This document shows positions 17,668-25,322 of a stretch of DNA of 51,018 bases, piece by piece. The DNA is from a virus. How positions within the stretch are numbered: position 1 is the stretch's first letter; each line of letters begins with the position of its first letter. Location: positions 1-51,018 of IMG/VR virus record IMGVR_UViG_3300046028_005066; one strand, given 5' to 3'. The notes beneath the pieces are model-generated. The model saw only the letters and a list, made by a program, of their open reading frames with translations, was not told the origin of the DNA and made no database searches. Both the position numbers and the translations under genes were made by a program.

Positions 17668-17754
17668 TTACCAGTGGTGAATTACATTAATAATTAATAC
17701 AATATCGGCTATAGCAGCTAGCCCTATTAATAGCCATTCTTTTAATACTCGCAT
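17668..17754 (-). CDS. 28-residue membrane micropeptide
   Basis: An ATG at 17754 gives 28 residues: a short basic start (MRVLKEW), then one hydrophobic segment (LLIGLAAIADIVLIINVI) and HHW. It overlaps the end of the Cas4-like nuclease gene by 13 nt and stops 4 bases before the VRR-NUC start, filling a gap that would otherwise break a tightly packed operon. The Shine-Dalgarno is weak (CAGGG). The predicted product is a single-pass inner-membrane peptide; function unknown. Confidence 0.55.
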   Translation of the reverse strand: MRVLKEWLLIGLAAIADIVLIINVIHHW

Positions 17755-18434
17755 GGCCCTGAATTACCTTTTCTAAAATGGCAAAAGCCACAAAATTGAT
17801 TAGGACGCGCTGCCCATATATCATCTACAAACATTGGCAATACACGACCTTCCCATTTTTTCTGTAAATCGGGTAGCATGGCTTGCGTATATGCGCCATG
17901 TGAGGTGCCCACTATTTCACCTGTATCTAAAAACCAAAGCTCTGCAGCAATATGCTTAACATCAGGGTATAGTAAAAGTGCGGCTAAGGCATAAAGCTCT
18001 AATTGATCTTCATAGCCGCCTCTATTTTTACCTGTTTTAAAATCAATAATGCGGATAGTATCATCATCTAAAGCTAGCGCATCAATCTTAATACGACACC
18101 AGGCATCTGCATCAAACCAGCCTGTCTTTTGCCAGTCTTTAGTAAAGGTTATTTCAAGCTCAGCTATAGCTTTTAAATCACGCAGCTCTTCTAATTCTAA
18201 AGCCAGCAATTTATATGTATCAGGCACTTCTGCAGCTTCATTTTTAAGGTATAACTCACCTTGCTTATGTATTGCACCCCCACGATCCATTGCAGCTGAG
18301 CCTGGCTCTTTAATGCCATCTAGTACCGTTAGCTTAAATTTAAAGGGACACTGCTCGTAAGTATTAAGGCGAGAATAAGACCATGCGGTTACGGTCTTTG
18401 CTTTACCCGCTTTTTTAATTTCAATTTTAGACAT
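17742..18434 (-). CDS. Cas4/RecB-like PD-(D/E)XK nuclease with Fe-S cysteines
   Basis: 230 residues. The N-terminal AWSYSRLNTYEQCPFKF carries Cys29, the C-terminal QFCGFCHFRKG with PCEY carries Cys215, Cys218 and Cys228: four cysteines placed as in Cas4/AddB-type iron-sulphur nucleases. The active-site block is KIDALALDDDTIRIIDFKTGK (Asp and Asp-x-Lys). Likely a 5'-3' exonuclease used in recombination or degradation of host DNA. It lies between DNA polymerase and VRR-NUC, and AAGGA precedes its ATG by 5 nt. No CRISPR array or cas1/cas2 is present. Confidence 0.85.
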   Translation of the reverse strand: MSKIEIKKAGKAKTVTAWSYSRLNTYEQCPFKFKLTVLDGIKEPGSAAMDRGGAIHKQGELYLKNEAAEVPDTYKLLALELEELRDLKAIAELEITFTKDWQKTGWFDADAWCRIKIDALALDDDTIRIIDFKTGKNRGGYEDQLELYALAALLLYPDVKHIAAELWFLDTGEIVGTSHGAYTQAMLPDLQKKWEGRVLPMFVDDIWAARPNQFCGFCHFRKGNSGPCEY

Positions 18435-18442
18435 ATTTTTCC

Positions 18443-20230
18443 TTAGACTGCTGCAAAATTAGGGCCACGTGCTTCTGTGGATATGATTTCATAATCAAGT
18501 ATACCCTGAAAGCTGCCATTCATAGCTTGCGCAAGTAATGCGGCTTCCTCATCTTGATGCTCAATTGGACATTCTATTACAATTTCATCATGAACACTTA
18601 ATACTATTTGCCCATGCTTTGTATTGACTGCATAATCAATTAAAGCTTGTTTAGATTGATCCGCAGCGGAGCCTTGAATAAGATAGTTGGTTAACTTAAA
18701 TGAGTATGTTTGCAGCTTACCATTAATTACTTTAGGCGTCTCAGCATAATATCTACGACCGCCTAATGTGGTTAAATAGCTACCGCTATCTCCACGGCGG
18801 GTTAGCTCGCGCTGCATTTCTTTAATCTCAGGCAATGCTTTTAAATACTGCGCTTTAATGGCCGTAGCTTCCGCAACACTTACACCTAAGCTTTCCGCAA
18901 TCTTAGCTACGCCTGCACCATACAATACCGCAAAGCCTAGTGTCTTAGCCACCTTACGGGTAATTTGCGCAATATTAGCAGCAATCATATGGACGTCAGC
19001 TTCAGGTTCTTTTTGCAGCACCGCTAATAAGCCGCCACCTGCAAAGTGGGCTAGTAACCGCAGTTCTTGTGCCGAGTAATCTCGCGCCACAAATATGTTA
19101 CCATCATCTGGAATAATGTAACTACGCACCGAAGGCAGGACAAAGTCAGTCACATATTCAAGCTTAGCTAGCTGTGCTTTTAAGCCTTCCCATTCTACAG
19201 GAATAGCTTGCAAGTTAGGTGAGGACGAAATACGACCGGTCCTAGCACCTGTGTCTGAATAATTACGCACTTGGTTCCATCGCACAAACATGCGCCCTGT
19301 TACTTTAGCTTGCTCATACCACGGCATTAAAAAGGTGCGGAGTGTTGTTGCAATGGCACGGCGGCATAAGATATGCCCTAGCAATGTAGGATCTGAAATA
19401 GCCTCAATAATAGAGTCCTTAGCCACTGATCGGTTACCCTTTTCAGTTAGCGCAAAGCCTTTACCTGCAAGGCCTTTAGCCTCAATTGCGTCTGCTAAAG
19501 CTTCGCCAGAGTCAATATCAACCTCGCCTACAATGCTTTTAATACTTGTGTCTAAATTATTCAAAATTTGAACATATAAGGCTATATCTGTACGCAGCTT
19601 AAACGTATCAACCCTAACACCGCGTTTTTCCATTTTATAAATGTGGGGCATTAGCGCCATTTCACGCCGGTAAGGTTCTTGTACACTTTCTGTATGCAAT
19701 GCAGCAAAGATTTTTTCTGTACGTATTACGTCCCCTATTGCGTAAGGCCCGACTATAGTGGCCGGTGCTTTACTAATATAGGCGCCCCAATCTTTTTGTG
19801 TTTTACGCACAAAGTTATTAGCCAGCAGCCAATCATGCACTGCATCTTGCTCTTCAGGAGGGAGGTTTAATAGTTTATGCGCTAATGGCTTAAGACTTAA
19901 TTCACCATGTGCATTATTAAGAAAAGCTAGCACCATTGAGTCATGCCACTTAGGCCAATCAATAGTTAGCCCCATTTTTTCTTCAGTAATAGCAGCCTCA
20001 AACATAAGGTTATGCGCCAGGAATTCATAGCCCGGTGATGCTAACGCCTCTGCTAAGGCTGCCTTACCTTCTTCAAAAGTACAATTATTGCCTTCCGCAT
20101 GCCCCCAAGCCCAGTACTTAGCTTCACCGTCTTTAAGTATAGCTACGCCTACAGGTGTTGGGGGATAGTCTGGCCTATTTTGTATTGCGGTTGTTTCATA
20201 GTCAATTGTTATAATCTTCGATACTGACAT
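18443..20230 (-). CDS. DNA polymerase, family A, with 3'-5' exonuclease
   Basis: 595 residues. Exonuclease: ITIDYET (Asp10, Glu12), AHNLMFEAAI, and YAIGD (Tyr163, Asp167). Polymerase: TGRISSSPNLQAIP near 331, motif A DYSAQELR (384-391), motif B R425-x3-K429-x3-F433-x3-Y437-G, motif C VHDE (546-549). All catalytic residues are present; no 5' nuclease domain. It is the replicative polymerase, working with the primase-helicase encoded 5 kb downstream in the same direction. AAAGG lies 5 nt before the ATG. Confidence 0.95.
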   Translation of the reverse strand: MSVSKIITIDYETTAIQNRPDYPPTPVGVAILKDGEAKYWAWGHAEGNNCTFEEGKAALAEALASPGYEFLAHNLMFEAAITEEKMGLTIDWPKWHDSMVLAFLNNAHGELSLKPLAHKLLNLPPEEQDAVHDWLLANNFVRKTQKDWGAYISKAPATIVGPYAIGDVIRTEKIFAALHTESVQEPYRREMALMPHIYKMEKRGVRVDTFKLRTDIALYVQILNNLDTSIKSIVGEVDIDSGEALADAIEAKGLAGKGFALTEKGNRSVAKDSIIEAISDPTLLGHILCRRAIATTLRTFLMPWYEQAKVTGRMFVRWNQVRNYSDTGARTGRISSSPNLQAIPVEWEGLKAQLAKLEYVTDFVLPSVRSYIIPDDGNIFVARDYSAQELRLLAHFAGGGLLAVLQKEPEADVHMIAANIAQITRKVAKTLGFAVLYGAGVAKIAESLGVSVAEATAIKAQYLKALPEIKEMQRELTRRGDSGSYLTTLGGRRYYAETPKVINGKLQTYSFKLTNYLIQGSAADQSKQALIDYAVNTKHGQIVLSVHDEIVIECPIEHQDEEAALLAQAMNGSFQGILDYEIISTEARGPNFAAV

Positions 20231-20251
20231 AAAAACCTTTCATTAATTAAA

Positions 20252-20461
20252 CTACCCTTTAGCTTTTGCTGCCATATCTTTTTTCTCTCTAATTGAGCGC
20301 ATTTTAGAGAAGCGATTATAGATGCGTAGCATTACGCGAAGCCTTGCTCGTTCGGACTGCTCTTGTGCTAATAACTCTTCTAACTCAACCTCAGTTAAAG
20401 TCATTACTACTTTATTAAGAACAGCCCAATTTTTTAAGTATGTTGCGAATTGGGCCTGCAC
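20252..20461 (-). CDS. Small basic helical protein, GTG start
   Basis: 69 residues from a GTG at 20461 with AAGGAG 8 nt upstream. An acidic helix (TEVELEELLAQEQSERARLR) is followed by a basic one (RIYNRFSKMRSIREKK). It lies between the probable ssDNA-binding protein and the DNA polymerase, so a replication accessory role is plausible. No family recognised. Confidence 0.7.
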   Translation of the reverse strand: MQAQFATYLKNWAVLNKVVMTLTEVELEELLAQEQSERARLRVMLRIYNRFSKMRSIREKKDMAAKAKG

Positions 20462-20478
20462 TTTACATTCTCCTTATA

Positions 20479-21240
20479 TTAGTATTTTTTACCACGGCCT
20501 TTGTCTGCTGCTTTTTCTACCGGTGCTGTTGCTTGGTATGGTGCAGTAGGTGTTGCTACTTGGCCTTCATGACGTTTGATCAACGCACCTAGCACTTCGC
20601 CATCATTTACAGGTTCTTTCTTAGTAAATGTGATTTTGTATTGTGTTTTAGGATCGGGTTGAGCACCAATAGTTGTTACCACAGAAAACGGTGGGCGGCG
20701 ATCTATTGTTGCCAATGTATTAACATAATTAGCCCAGTTTTTAGTAGACGTTACAGGTAATTTTAAGAAAGCAATTTCAGCTGTTTCAATAGTAACCGGA
20801 TCTAAAGGTGTGGCAGGTACCATAGCAAGGCGACGACTATTTTTACAAGCTTTACCTTTGCCGCGATCAGCGGAACCAAATTCATTTTGTGGACAACCTT
20901 TGCATGTTTCATGTTGCGGTTGGCTTGAGTCAGGATGCGGCGCTAACTCTTTATCGTCATGCGCAAAAGCAAAGCATACAGGACTTGCAGGATTATCAGG
21001 ATCAAAGTCATCAACATAGTAGGTGTTTTCATAAATGCTATCCACTACAACTACGTCTAGCTTATTGCCAGCTACTGCTTGACCTTGCCATTGTAAAACG
21101 CCACTACGTGTGGTAACAAAACTGCCTGTTGGCGCAGCTTCTGCTTGTTGTGCTTGTGTTGCAAATTGTGCAAGTCTGTCAGCCCACTCTGTTGGCATGG
21201 CTACAGCTGTTGCATTAGGTACCACTACTTCGTTAGTCAT
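20479..21240 (-). CDS. Probable ssDNA-binding protein with Cys cluster
   Basis: 253 residues. The centre has Cys89 and an ETCKGCPQNEFGSA block (Cys113, Cys116) followed by GKGKACKNSRR (Cys132), a likely zinc site, then a beta-rich region and a disordered tail ending KAADKGRGKKY. I recall this family next to DNA polymerase in many podoviruses, where it is annotated as single-stranded DNA-binding. AAGGAG lies 6 nt before the ATG. The role is inferred from position and remembered family, not from a catalytic motif. Confidence 0.6.
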   Translation of the reverse strand: MTNEVVVPNATAVAMPTEWADRLAQFATQAQQAEAAPTGSFVTTRSGVLQWQGQAVAGNKLDVVVVDSIYENTYYVDDFDPDNPASPVCFAFAHDDKELAPHPDSSQPQHETCKGCPQNEFGSADRGKGKACKNSRRLAMVPATPLDPVTIETAEIAFLKLPVTSTKNWANYVNTLATIDRRPPFSVVTTIGAQPDPKTQYKITFTKKEPVNDGEVLGALIKRHEGQVATPTAPYQATAPVEKAADKGRGKKY

Positions 21241-21254
21241 TTTCAGCTCCTTAG

Positions 21255-21722
21255 TTACAAGTTAAAGTTAAGAGCGCCTTGTTCGGGCCCTTTAAACCAA
21301 CTAGGTGCACCGCGTTTAGTCCAAGTGGCGCCTTGTTGGGTATTACAATAAAATTCTTGATACGCTTTTGTAGGTTGCCCGTGTATTGCTTTAGGCAATA
21401 ATTGTAGCCAGCGTTTAGGCTTGCGCATGTCAGCTTGCGGTGTAGGTAATACATGCAAACTCTGTTGATACTCTTCTAACCATACGTCAAACCTAAAAGC
21501 TGCTTCATTAATTAACTGCTTGGTTAGCATATTTAACCAACTGTATTCAGCCGGCCCTCCGCACCATTTAGTCAATATATGATTTTTAAATGAATGTCTT
21601 TCGGCGTGCACCGCACGTAGCACTTCAATAAGCACAGGAATACTTTCTGCTATGTGCTCATCAGAATACATTGCGGCGCACTGACTTGGATCTTCATCTA
21701 ATAAAAATACTTGCGGGCGCAT
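21255..21722 (-). CDS. Phage protein, divergent paralogue of the 25310 gene
   Basis: 155 residues. The N-terminus (VFLLDEDPSQCAAMYSDEH) and the EYSWLNMLTKQL segment align by eye with the protein at 25310-25789 (FVLDTDPVIAAQLHLDKH; NYQWLVNLGLNL). The family is widespread in aquatic phages. It has been loosely linked with pyrimidine-dimer glycosylase-like proteins, which I cannot confirm. The conserved DKH signature is changed to DEH here. It directly follows the 21723 gene (stop and start adjoin). Confidence 0.7.
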   Translation of the reverse strand: MRPQVFLLDEDPSQCAAMYSDEHIAESIPVLIEVLRAVHAERHSFKNHILTKWCGGPAEYSWLNMLTKQLINEAAFRFDVWLEEYQQSLHVLPTPQADMRKPKRWLQLLPKAIHGQPTKAYQEFYCNTQQGATWTKRGAPSWFKGPEQGALNFNL

Positions 21723-22112
21723 TTAATTACCTGCTTTGGTAAGCGATAGCCCTATTTTTACAAATGGAGTAATGCCAGGAATTTCCTCACCATTAGAAAA
21801 ATGCTCTTCACAAGCACGCGCGCCGGGTTGCTTACGCATTAGCTCCCATGAGTCGGTTGCTGCTACGTATTTAGTAAAGGCTTCCCAATCGCTAATTTGA
21901 TACACAGTAGAGCGCTTAATACCTGCTGTGGCTATTTCGCCCTTAGCACCGTTTAGCTCTTGCTTAGAAAAAGCTTCAAGTATATGCGTTTCATAGGCGC
22001 GTTCTACTTCACCCATGGCATCTACTTCCCGTTGAAAGTCTAAGCGCTTAGCACGTGCCTCGTATAAAGCATCTATACAACCGCCTACTGTTGATGGAAA
22101 TTTTATTGACAT
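21723..22112 (-). CDS. Early conserved phage protein
   Basis: 129 residues, first gene after promoter B, AAGGAG 7 nt before the ATG. Helical N-terminus (CIDALYEARAKRLDFQREVD), then KGEIATAGIKRSTVYQISDW and a compact C-terminal domain. I recall relatives near polymerase genes in other phages, with unknown function. The coiled helix followed by a small beta-domain does not suggest an enzyme. Confidence 0.75.
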   Translation of the reverse strand: MSIKFPSTVGGCIDALYEARAKRLDFQREVDAMGEVERAYETHILEAFSKQELNGAKGEIATAGIKRSTVYQISDWEAFTKYVAATDSWELMRKQPGARACEEHFSNGEEIPGITPFVKIGLSLTKAGN

Positions 22113-22129
22113 TTGAAACTCCTTAATTA

Positions 22130-22184
22130 GTCAGCTGCAATACAGCGATACATTTATTATGCGCTTTTGGCATAATAATGTACA
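22130..22184 (-). promoter_or_regulatory. Early promoter B with 5'-terminal hairpin leader
   Basis: Leftward: TGTACA (22179-22184), 17 bp, CATAAT (22156-22161). Predicted +1 at A22149: AUC, stem GCUG/CAGC with loop UAUUG, UGAC ending at 22130, then AAGGAG and the ATG at 22112. It serves the polymerase/nuclease operon. Confidence 0.8.
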
Positions 22185-22199
22185 GACTTATTTGCCCAG

Positions 22200-22328
22200 T
22201 TATATACTTGAAAGGTATTTATCTGCCAATAAGCCTGCTTGGGTTAATACATATTCGGGGTCGTTATGCGCAGTAGTTGTTACTAACGCAAGCATAAACA
22301 TAAGCACTAATTCCTGTCTAGTTTGCAT
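22200..22328 (-). CDS. 42-residue early protein
   Basis: The ATG at 22328 opens 42 residues: a hydrophobic helix (ELVLMFMLALVTTTA) then an acidic helix (AGLLADKYLSSI). It overlaps the previous gene by 11 nt and ends just upstream of promoter B. I recall similar small proteins in other phage early regions. A weak GAGG lies about 9 nt upstream. Membrane association is possible. Confidence 0.6.
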   Translation of the reverse strand: MQTRQELVLMFMLALVTTTAHNDPEYVLTQAGLLADKYLSSI

Positions 22329-22560
22329 CTTTGTCCGCCTCTTTAGCTAAGTCTTCTTCCAGTTCAGCTTTAGCCGCTTGGTCCTGCGCTTGTTTAGCTA
22401 GCACTGCTTGTTGGTGCAATGCAGCTTGCGCTAGATGCACAGACGTTACTTCTTTCTGCACCGATAAAACTGCAAACATTTCATCAAGGTTAACGCCTTC
22501 TTGATAGGCTTGGTGCATTGCGTCTGCAATTAAGGTTGCTGCGGTTGTGTATCCACTCAT
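22318..22560 (-). CDS. Small acidic Ala/Gln-rich protein
   Basis: 80 residues; the C-terminal half is a charged helix (KQAQDQAAKAELEEDLAKEA). AAGGAG stands 7 nt before the ATG, which overlaps the previous stop (ATGA). No domain recognised. Part of a run of tightly overlapping small genes downstream of promoter C. Confidence 0.7.
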   Translation of the reverse strand: MSGYTTAATLIADAMHQAYQEGVNLDEMFAVLSVQKEVTSVHLAQAALHQQAVLAKQAQDQAAKAELEEDLAKEADKDAN

Positions 22561-22748
22561 TTTGTTTCTCCTTGTTTACGTTGTTGGGCTTTCAAAAGTA
22601 ATTCTCTTAGTTCCTGCATTTGTTCTTTTGTCATAATTTCCCTTGCTAGTTTCAATTCGTTTTTCAAATCCATAATTATATAATGGTCTGACGCCATACC
22701 TTCTGTTAGAAAGCGGATGTGTTCTGTAAGTTGCCAGACTTCATTCAT
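22557..22748 (-). CDS. Small helical protein
   Basis: 63 residues with two amphipathic helices (WQLTEHIRFLTEGMA; KEQMQELRELLLKAQQRKQ), probably a coiled coil. It overlaps both neighbours by 4 nt (ATGA). Function unknown. Confidence 0.65.
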   Translation of the reverse strand: MNEVWQLTEHIRFLTEGMASDHYIIMDLKNELKLAREIMTKEQMQELRELLLKAQQRKQGETK

Positions 22749-22966
22749 ACGCTGCGGCCTATGTAGGTGGCAGATGAGTCTTTAAACTTTACGGTAATTG
22801 CACACTCTTCACCTTTGGTTATGTGCAGTAGCTTATATACTCCGTATCCCATCGATAAGACTGCTATCAGCAATAGACTACATATCACTACTACCGCCCT
22901 GTCGGCTGTTGTATTAAGGGAGCAGTCACACCGTCTCCCTTGCTGGCAGTCTTGGTTACATGGCAT
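22745..22966 (-). CDS. Small membrane protein with N-terminal Cys cluster
   Basis: 73 residues from the ATG at 22966, chosen because AGGAG lies 7 nt upstream of it rather than of the in-frame ATG at 22990. The N-terminus has four cysteines (CNQDCQQGRRCDC), then one membrane segment (AVVVICSLLLIAVLSMGYGVY) and a short soluble tail. The Cys cluster may bind a metal; topology suggests an inner-membrane protein. It overlaps the upstream gene by 11 nt. Confidence 0.65.
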   Translation of the reverse strand: MPCNQDCQQGRRCDCSLNTTADRAVVVICSLLLIAVLSMGYGVYKLLHITKGEECAITVKFKDSSATYIGRSV

Positions 22967-23141
22967 TTTGTTTCTCCTCTTCAACGGCACGATTTAAGTC
23001 AACCAACAACCTGTCCCAAATGGTTTGCTTGAAATGGTCGGGATAAGCATTCCATGCTTTGAAGTATTCGCTGTCTGGGCGAAAGCCATAAGCATCTTTA
23101 TACAGGTCGGACAATAAGTCCGTGTCAAATGTGTAATTCAT
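22956..23141 (-). CDS. Small phage protein (DAYGFRP type)
   Basis: 61 residues with LLSDLYKDAYGFRPDSEYF and a C-terminal acidic helix. I recall the KDAYGFRP signature in many phage early regions; no function is known. The ATG overlaps the upstream stop (ATGA). Confidence 0.7.
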   Translation of the reverse strand: MNYTFDTDLLSDLYKDAYGFRPDSEYFKAWNAYPDHFKQTIWDRLLVDLNRAVEEEKQNAM

Positions 23142-23266
23142 TTTGTCTTCCTAAAGTGCCATCTATACACGCGGGCATATCGGCCGTGTTTCATGCGAGT
23201 TATAAAGGCAGTGTAAGCTAAAAATTTAATATTGTGCGGTAGATGATCCCTGCGCATACTAGCCAT
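23138..23266 (-). CDS. 42-residue basic protein
   Basis: ATG at 23266 (a second, GC-linked ATG at 23257) opens a strongly basic, aromatic protein: RRDHLPHNIKFLAYTAF, then RYARVYRWHFRKTK. It fills the gap between two genes and ends in an ATGA overlap. No clear Shine-Dalgarno is visible, so the start is uncertain. A nucleic-acid or membrane-surface role is possible. Confidence 0.55.
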   Translation of the reverse strand: MASMRRDHLPHNIKFLAYTAFITRMKHGRYARVYRWHFRKTK

Positions 23267-23282
23267 GCGCGTTTTAGCATAC

Positions 23283-23741
23283 CTACGCCGGATCTGCATC
23301 ATCAACCTCCAGTTTAATTTTGCCTAAGTATGGCCCATATTGTTTAAATGTTATGTTTCCGTTTTCTAGCCACCCATATACATTTATATACTGTGGCTCT
23401 TTATCGCAGCTTGCGTTGTACTCATCAACAACTTGTTTTATCAATTCTTTTGCAGATATACGCTTTTTAGGCTGTTGTTTAATGCGGTATTCCCACCAAC
23501 TATCGGTCAAAAATCTACCATCTTCATTTAATTTCCATTCACCCCAACCCATAATTGCATCTTTAGCACGATACTCAATCTCCGCACCATCAGCCCATGC
23601 TTTAATTTCTTTGTGCCATTTATGTTTTTTGTTCATTTCAGCGTATCCCTCTTCCCAACCTTGTTGCAATTTATCTTTTGGATAACATTCATCGCATATT
23701 GCCATTATAATTCCATGCTTACATCTGCTTATGTGTGCCAT
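23283..23741 (-). CDS. Early protein with zinc-ribbon-like N-terminus
   Basis: 152 residues. The N-terminus CKHGIIMAICDEC holds a Cys/His pair and a Cys pair that could bind zinc. It is followed by an EIKAWADGAEIEYR helix and Trp-rich repeats (GWGEWKLN; SWWEYRIK) known from several phage proteins of unknown role. AAGGTGG is 6 nt before the ATG. It overlaps the upstream gene by 23 nt. Confidence 0.65.
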   Translation of the reverse strand: MAHISRCKHGIIMAICDECYPKDKLQQGWEEGYAEMNKKHKWHKEIKAWADGAEIEYRAKDAIMGWGEWKLNEDGRFLTDSWWEYRIKQQPKKRISAKELIKQVVDEYNASCDKEPQYINVYGWLENGNITFKQYGPYLGKIKLEVDDADPA

Positions 23742-23904
23742 CTTTTTCCACCTTGTCTATTTCGTCGTCAGTCATTTCAAGCACGTCAATCCACGTAGGC
23801 TCTTCAGACTTGCGAAAGATATTGTCAAAGTTTTCATCAAAAGTTTTAGATTTCTTTTTGGTGATGATCTTGTCACCAGTAATTGGGTTACGATTAGTAG
23901 ACAC
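23719..23904 (-). CDS. Small charged protein, GTG start
   Basis: 61 residues from GTG at 23904 with AAGGAG 6 nt upstream. The basic N-terminus (NPITGDKIITKKKSK) is followed by an acidic C-terminal half (TDDEIDKVEKD). It overlaps the upstream gene by 11 nt. Function unknown. Confidence 0.65.
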   Translation of the reverse strand: MSTNRNPITGDKIITKKKSKTFDENFDNIFRKSEEPTWIDVLEMTDDEIDKVEKDGTHKQM

Positions 23905-24277
23905 TTAACGCTCCTTTATATACCCGCCCTTTAGCTGGCTCAATATTAGTAAAGCCCATGCGAAATGCCAATTCTTTATTATCAACATATTGCTCGGGAA
24001 TAACAATTGGATTTAATTTTTTGGCATACGAATTATCTTTGCCTTCACGTTTGGTGGTGGTGTAATAAGTATTGCGTCCAACACCATACTTAAATACAAG
24101 CCCTTCCTTGACAAGCATTTGCATGCTGTATTGAATATCCGACCGGCTAAAGCCTTGCTTCATTAAGCTATGGCCGGTACGGTTTGCCTGCAATATTTCG
24201 GTATATAACTCCATGCGTACTTTAGCAAGCTGCTCGGACGGTGTTATAGACTTAATAAAGGTGGCTACATTATCCAT
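23894..24277 (-). CDS. Winged-helix-like early protein
   Basis: 127 residues from the ATG at 24277; an in-frame upstream start at 24385 would overlie the membrane-protein gene at 24265-24441 and is unlikely. The middle has a helix-turn-helix/wing pattern (HSLMKQGFSRSDIQYSMQML, then EGLVFKYGVGRNTYYTTT). This suggests a small DNA-binding regulator, like the 24598 product a few hundred bases upstream. Confidence 0.65.
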   Translation of the reverse strand: MDNVATFIKSITPSEQLAKVRMELYTEILQANRTGHSLMKQGFSRSDIQYSMQMLVKEGLVFKYGVGRNTYYTTTKREGKDNSYAKKLNPIVIPEQYVDNKELAFRMGFTNIEPAKGRVYKGALSVY

Positions 24278-24441
24278 AGCAATGCGCCTAAGGCAACTAA
24301 GCAGGCCATAATCCAGCGGCCGGTGTAAAGGCGCAAGTGCTCGGCATCCCAGTGGTCTTCTTCTACAAACGTAGCACCGGTCCATTCATCTTGACGGTTG
24401 AATTGAAAGTTTCTTTTATCCCATGGTTCGCGATTATGCAT
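24265..24441 (-). CDS. 58-residue single-pass membrane protein
   Basis: The ATG at 24441 has GAGGAG 7 nt upstream. A polar acidic N-terminus of about 40 residues (WDKRNFQFNRQDEW and following) is followed by a C-terminal membrane segment (WIMACLVALGALLWIM). It overlaps the previous gene by 8 nt and the next by 13 nt. Orientation with a cytoplasmic N-terminus is likely. Function unknown. Confidence 0.7.
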   Translation of the reverse strand: MHNREPWDKRNFQFNRQDEWTGATFVEEDHWDAEHLRLYTGRWIMACLVALGALLWIM

Positions 24442-24601
24442 TTATTTTCTCCTCAAGGGCTTTAATACGTTGTTCCAAATGCTGCACTATGCCGACTAAT
24501 GCACCAATATTATTGTGTATGCCATTCATTATGGCATCTTGCTTTTCTTGCGCTGTCATGCCAGCACCTAAGTGCTTCATGTGCTCGGTATAATCTATCA
24601 T
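24434..24601 (-). CDS. 55-residue coiled-coil protein
   Basis: The ATG at 24601 has GGAGG 7 nt upstream and overlaps the preceding stop (ATGA). The C-terminal half is a heptad-like helix (IVQHLEQRIKALEEKIN), so the protein probably oligomerises. Its own stop lies inside the next gene. Function unknown. Confidence 0.7.
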   Translation of the reverse strand: MIDYTEHMKHLGAGMTAQEKQDAIMNGIHNNIGALVGIVQHLEQRIKALEEKINA

Positions 24602-25011
24602 GTTGGTACCTCCACGGTTATGCGTATTGTTTTAGTAATAATTGTAACTGAGTGATCTGCATTGACTTTGATGCGTAAATTGTCTACAGGCTCCGCAGCT
24701 TTAGGCGTGCTTTGCATTTGAATAGCTTTAACTAATTCAGGGCTTACATGCGTTTTGTTATTCCATTCATAGCCAACGCGCTCGCGCTTATCAACAATAG
24801 AGCTGATTGGCACTTTGCGAATTTTGCCTGTTTTGTGAAGCTGTTTTAGGGCATCACGGACGCGAATAGACTTTTCATCAGCTAACTCCACCATTTCGCA
24901 CAGCTCGCGCGCGCTAACTGGTAATTGTGAATGCTGTATCTTAGCGCTGATGATATTATACAGCTTAGCAATATCAATAAACGGATTCATTTGTCTCATG
25001 TAATCTTCCAT
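24598..25011 (-). CDS. Winged-helix DNA-binding protein
   Basis: 137 residues; GGGAGG lies 6 nt before the ATG. The region LPVSARELCEMVELADEKSIRV followed by RDALKQLHKTGKIRKV is a classic winged-helix layout (recognition helix plus wing). The C-terminal 50 residues are beta-rich (VNADHSVTIITKTIRITVEV). Probably an early transcription regulator or DNA-binding accessory protein. It overlaps the 24974 gene by 38 nt. Confidence 0.7.
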   Translation of the reverse strand: MEDYMRQMNPFIDIAKLYNIISAKIQHSQLPVSARELCEMVELADEKSIRVRDALKQLHKTGKIRKVPISSIVDKRERVGYEWNNKTHVSPELVKAIQMQSTPKAAEPVDNLRIKVNADHSVTIITKTIRITVEVPT

Positions 25012-25114
25012 TATCTTCCTCCCTTTGCGCCATGCGCGTTTCCAACTCTTTGAACTCTTCGTGTATTTCTTTCAAAATGCGGGCAATCTCAGCCAGCTGT
25101 TCATCGTAAGTCAT
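24974..25114 (-). CDS. 46-residue coiled-coil protein
   Basis: ATG at 25114 with GGAGG 9 nt upstream. It encodes a charged helix (LAEIARILKEIHEEFKELE) and a hydrophilic tail. It overlaps the upstream gene by 14 nt and the downstream winged-helix gene by 38 nt. The good ribosome site and packing argue for a real gene; function unknown. Confidence 0.6.
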   Translation of the reverse strand: MTYDEQLAEIARILKEIHEEFKELETRMAQREEDNGRLHETNESVY

Positions 25115-25322
25115 TTAATATGGCCTCCTCAATTAGCTCTTCGTCATTTGACATTATTGTGTAGGCAACCCCGTCGAGGCGCACCCAATTAATTTGTATA
25201 TCCCACTCGGCAGGACTATTGCCTGTACTATATGGGTCGGTAACATGGCTGGCGGTGTAGCTTACCTCTACGTCAAAGGGTTGCTTATCGTCATCAATTA
25301 GCTCAACATTTATGCGAGGCAT
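25101..25322 (-). CDS. Small acidic protein
   Basis: 73 residues from the ATG at 25322 (GGAG 8 nt upstream); the longer frame from 25364 would lie further inside the upstream gene. The product (MPRINVELIDDDKQPFDVEV and following) is beta-rich and acidic, ending in a helix EELIEEAILNDL. It may be a DNA mimic or anti-host factor, but nothing specific is recognised. Confidence 0.65.
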   Translation of the reverse strand: MPRINVELIDDDKQPFDVEVSYTASHVTDPYSTGNSPAEWDIQINWVRLDGVAYTIMSNDEELIEEAILNDLR

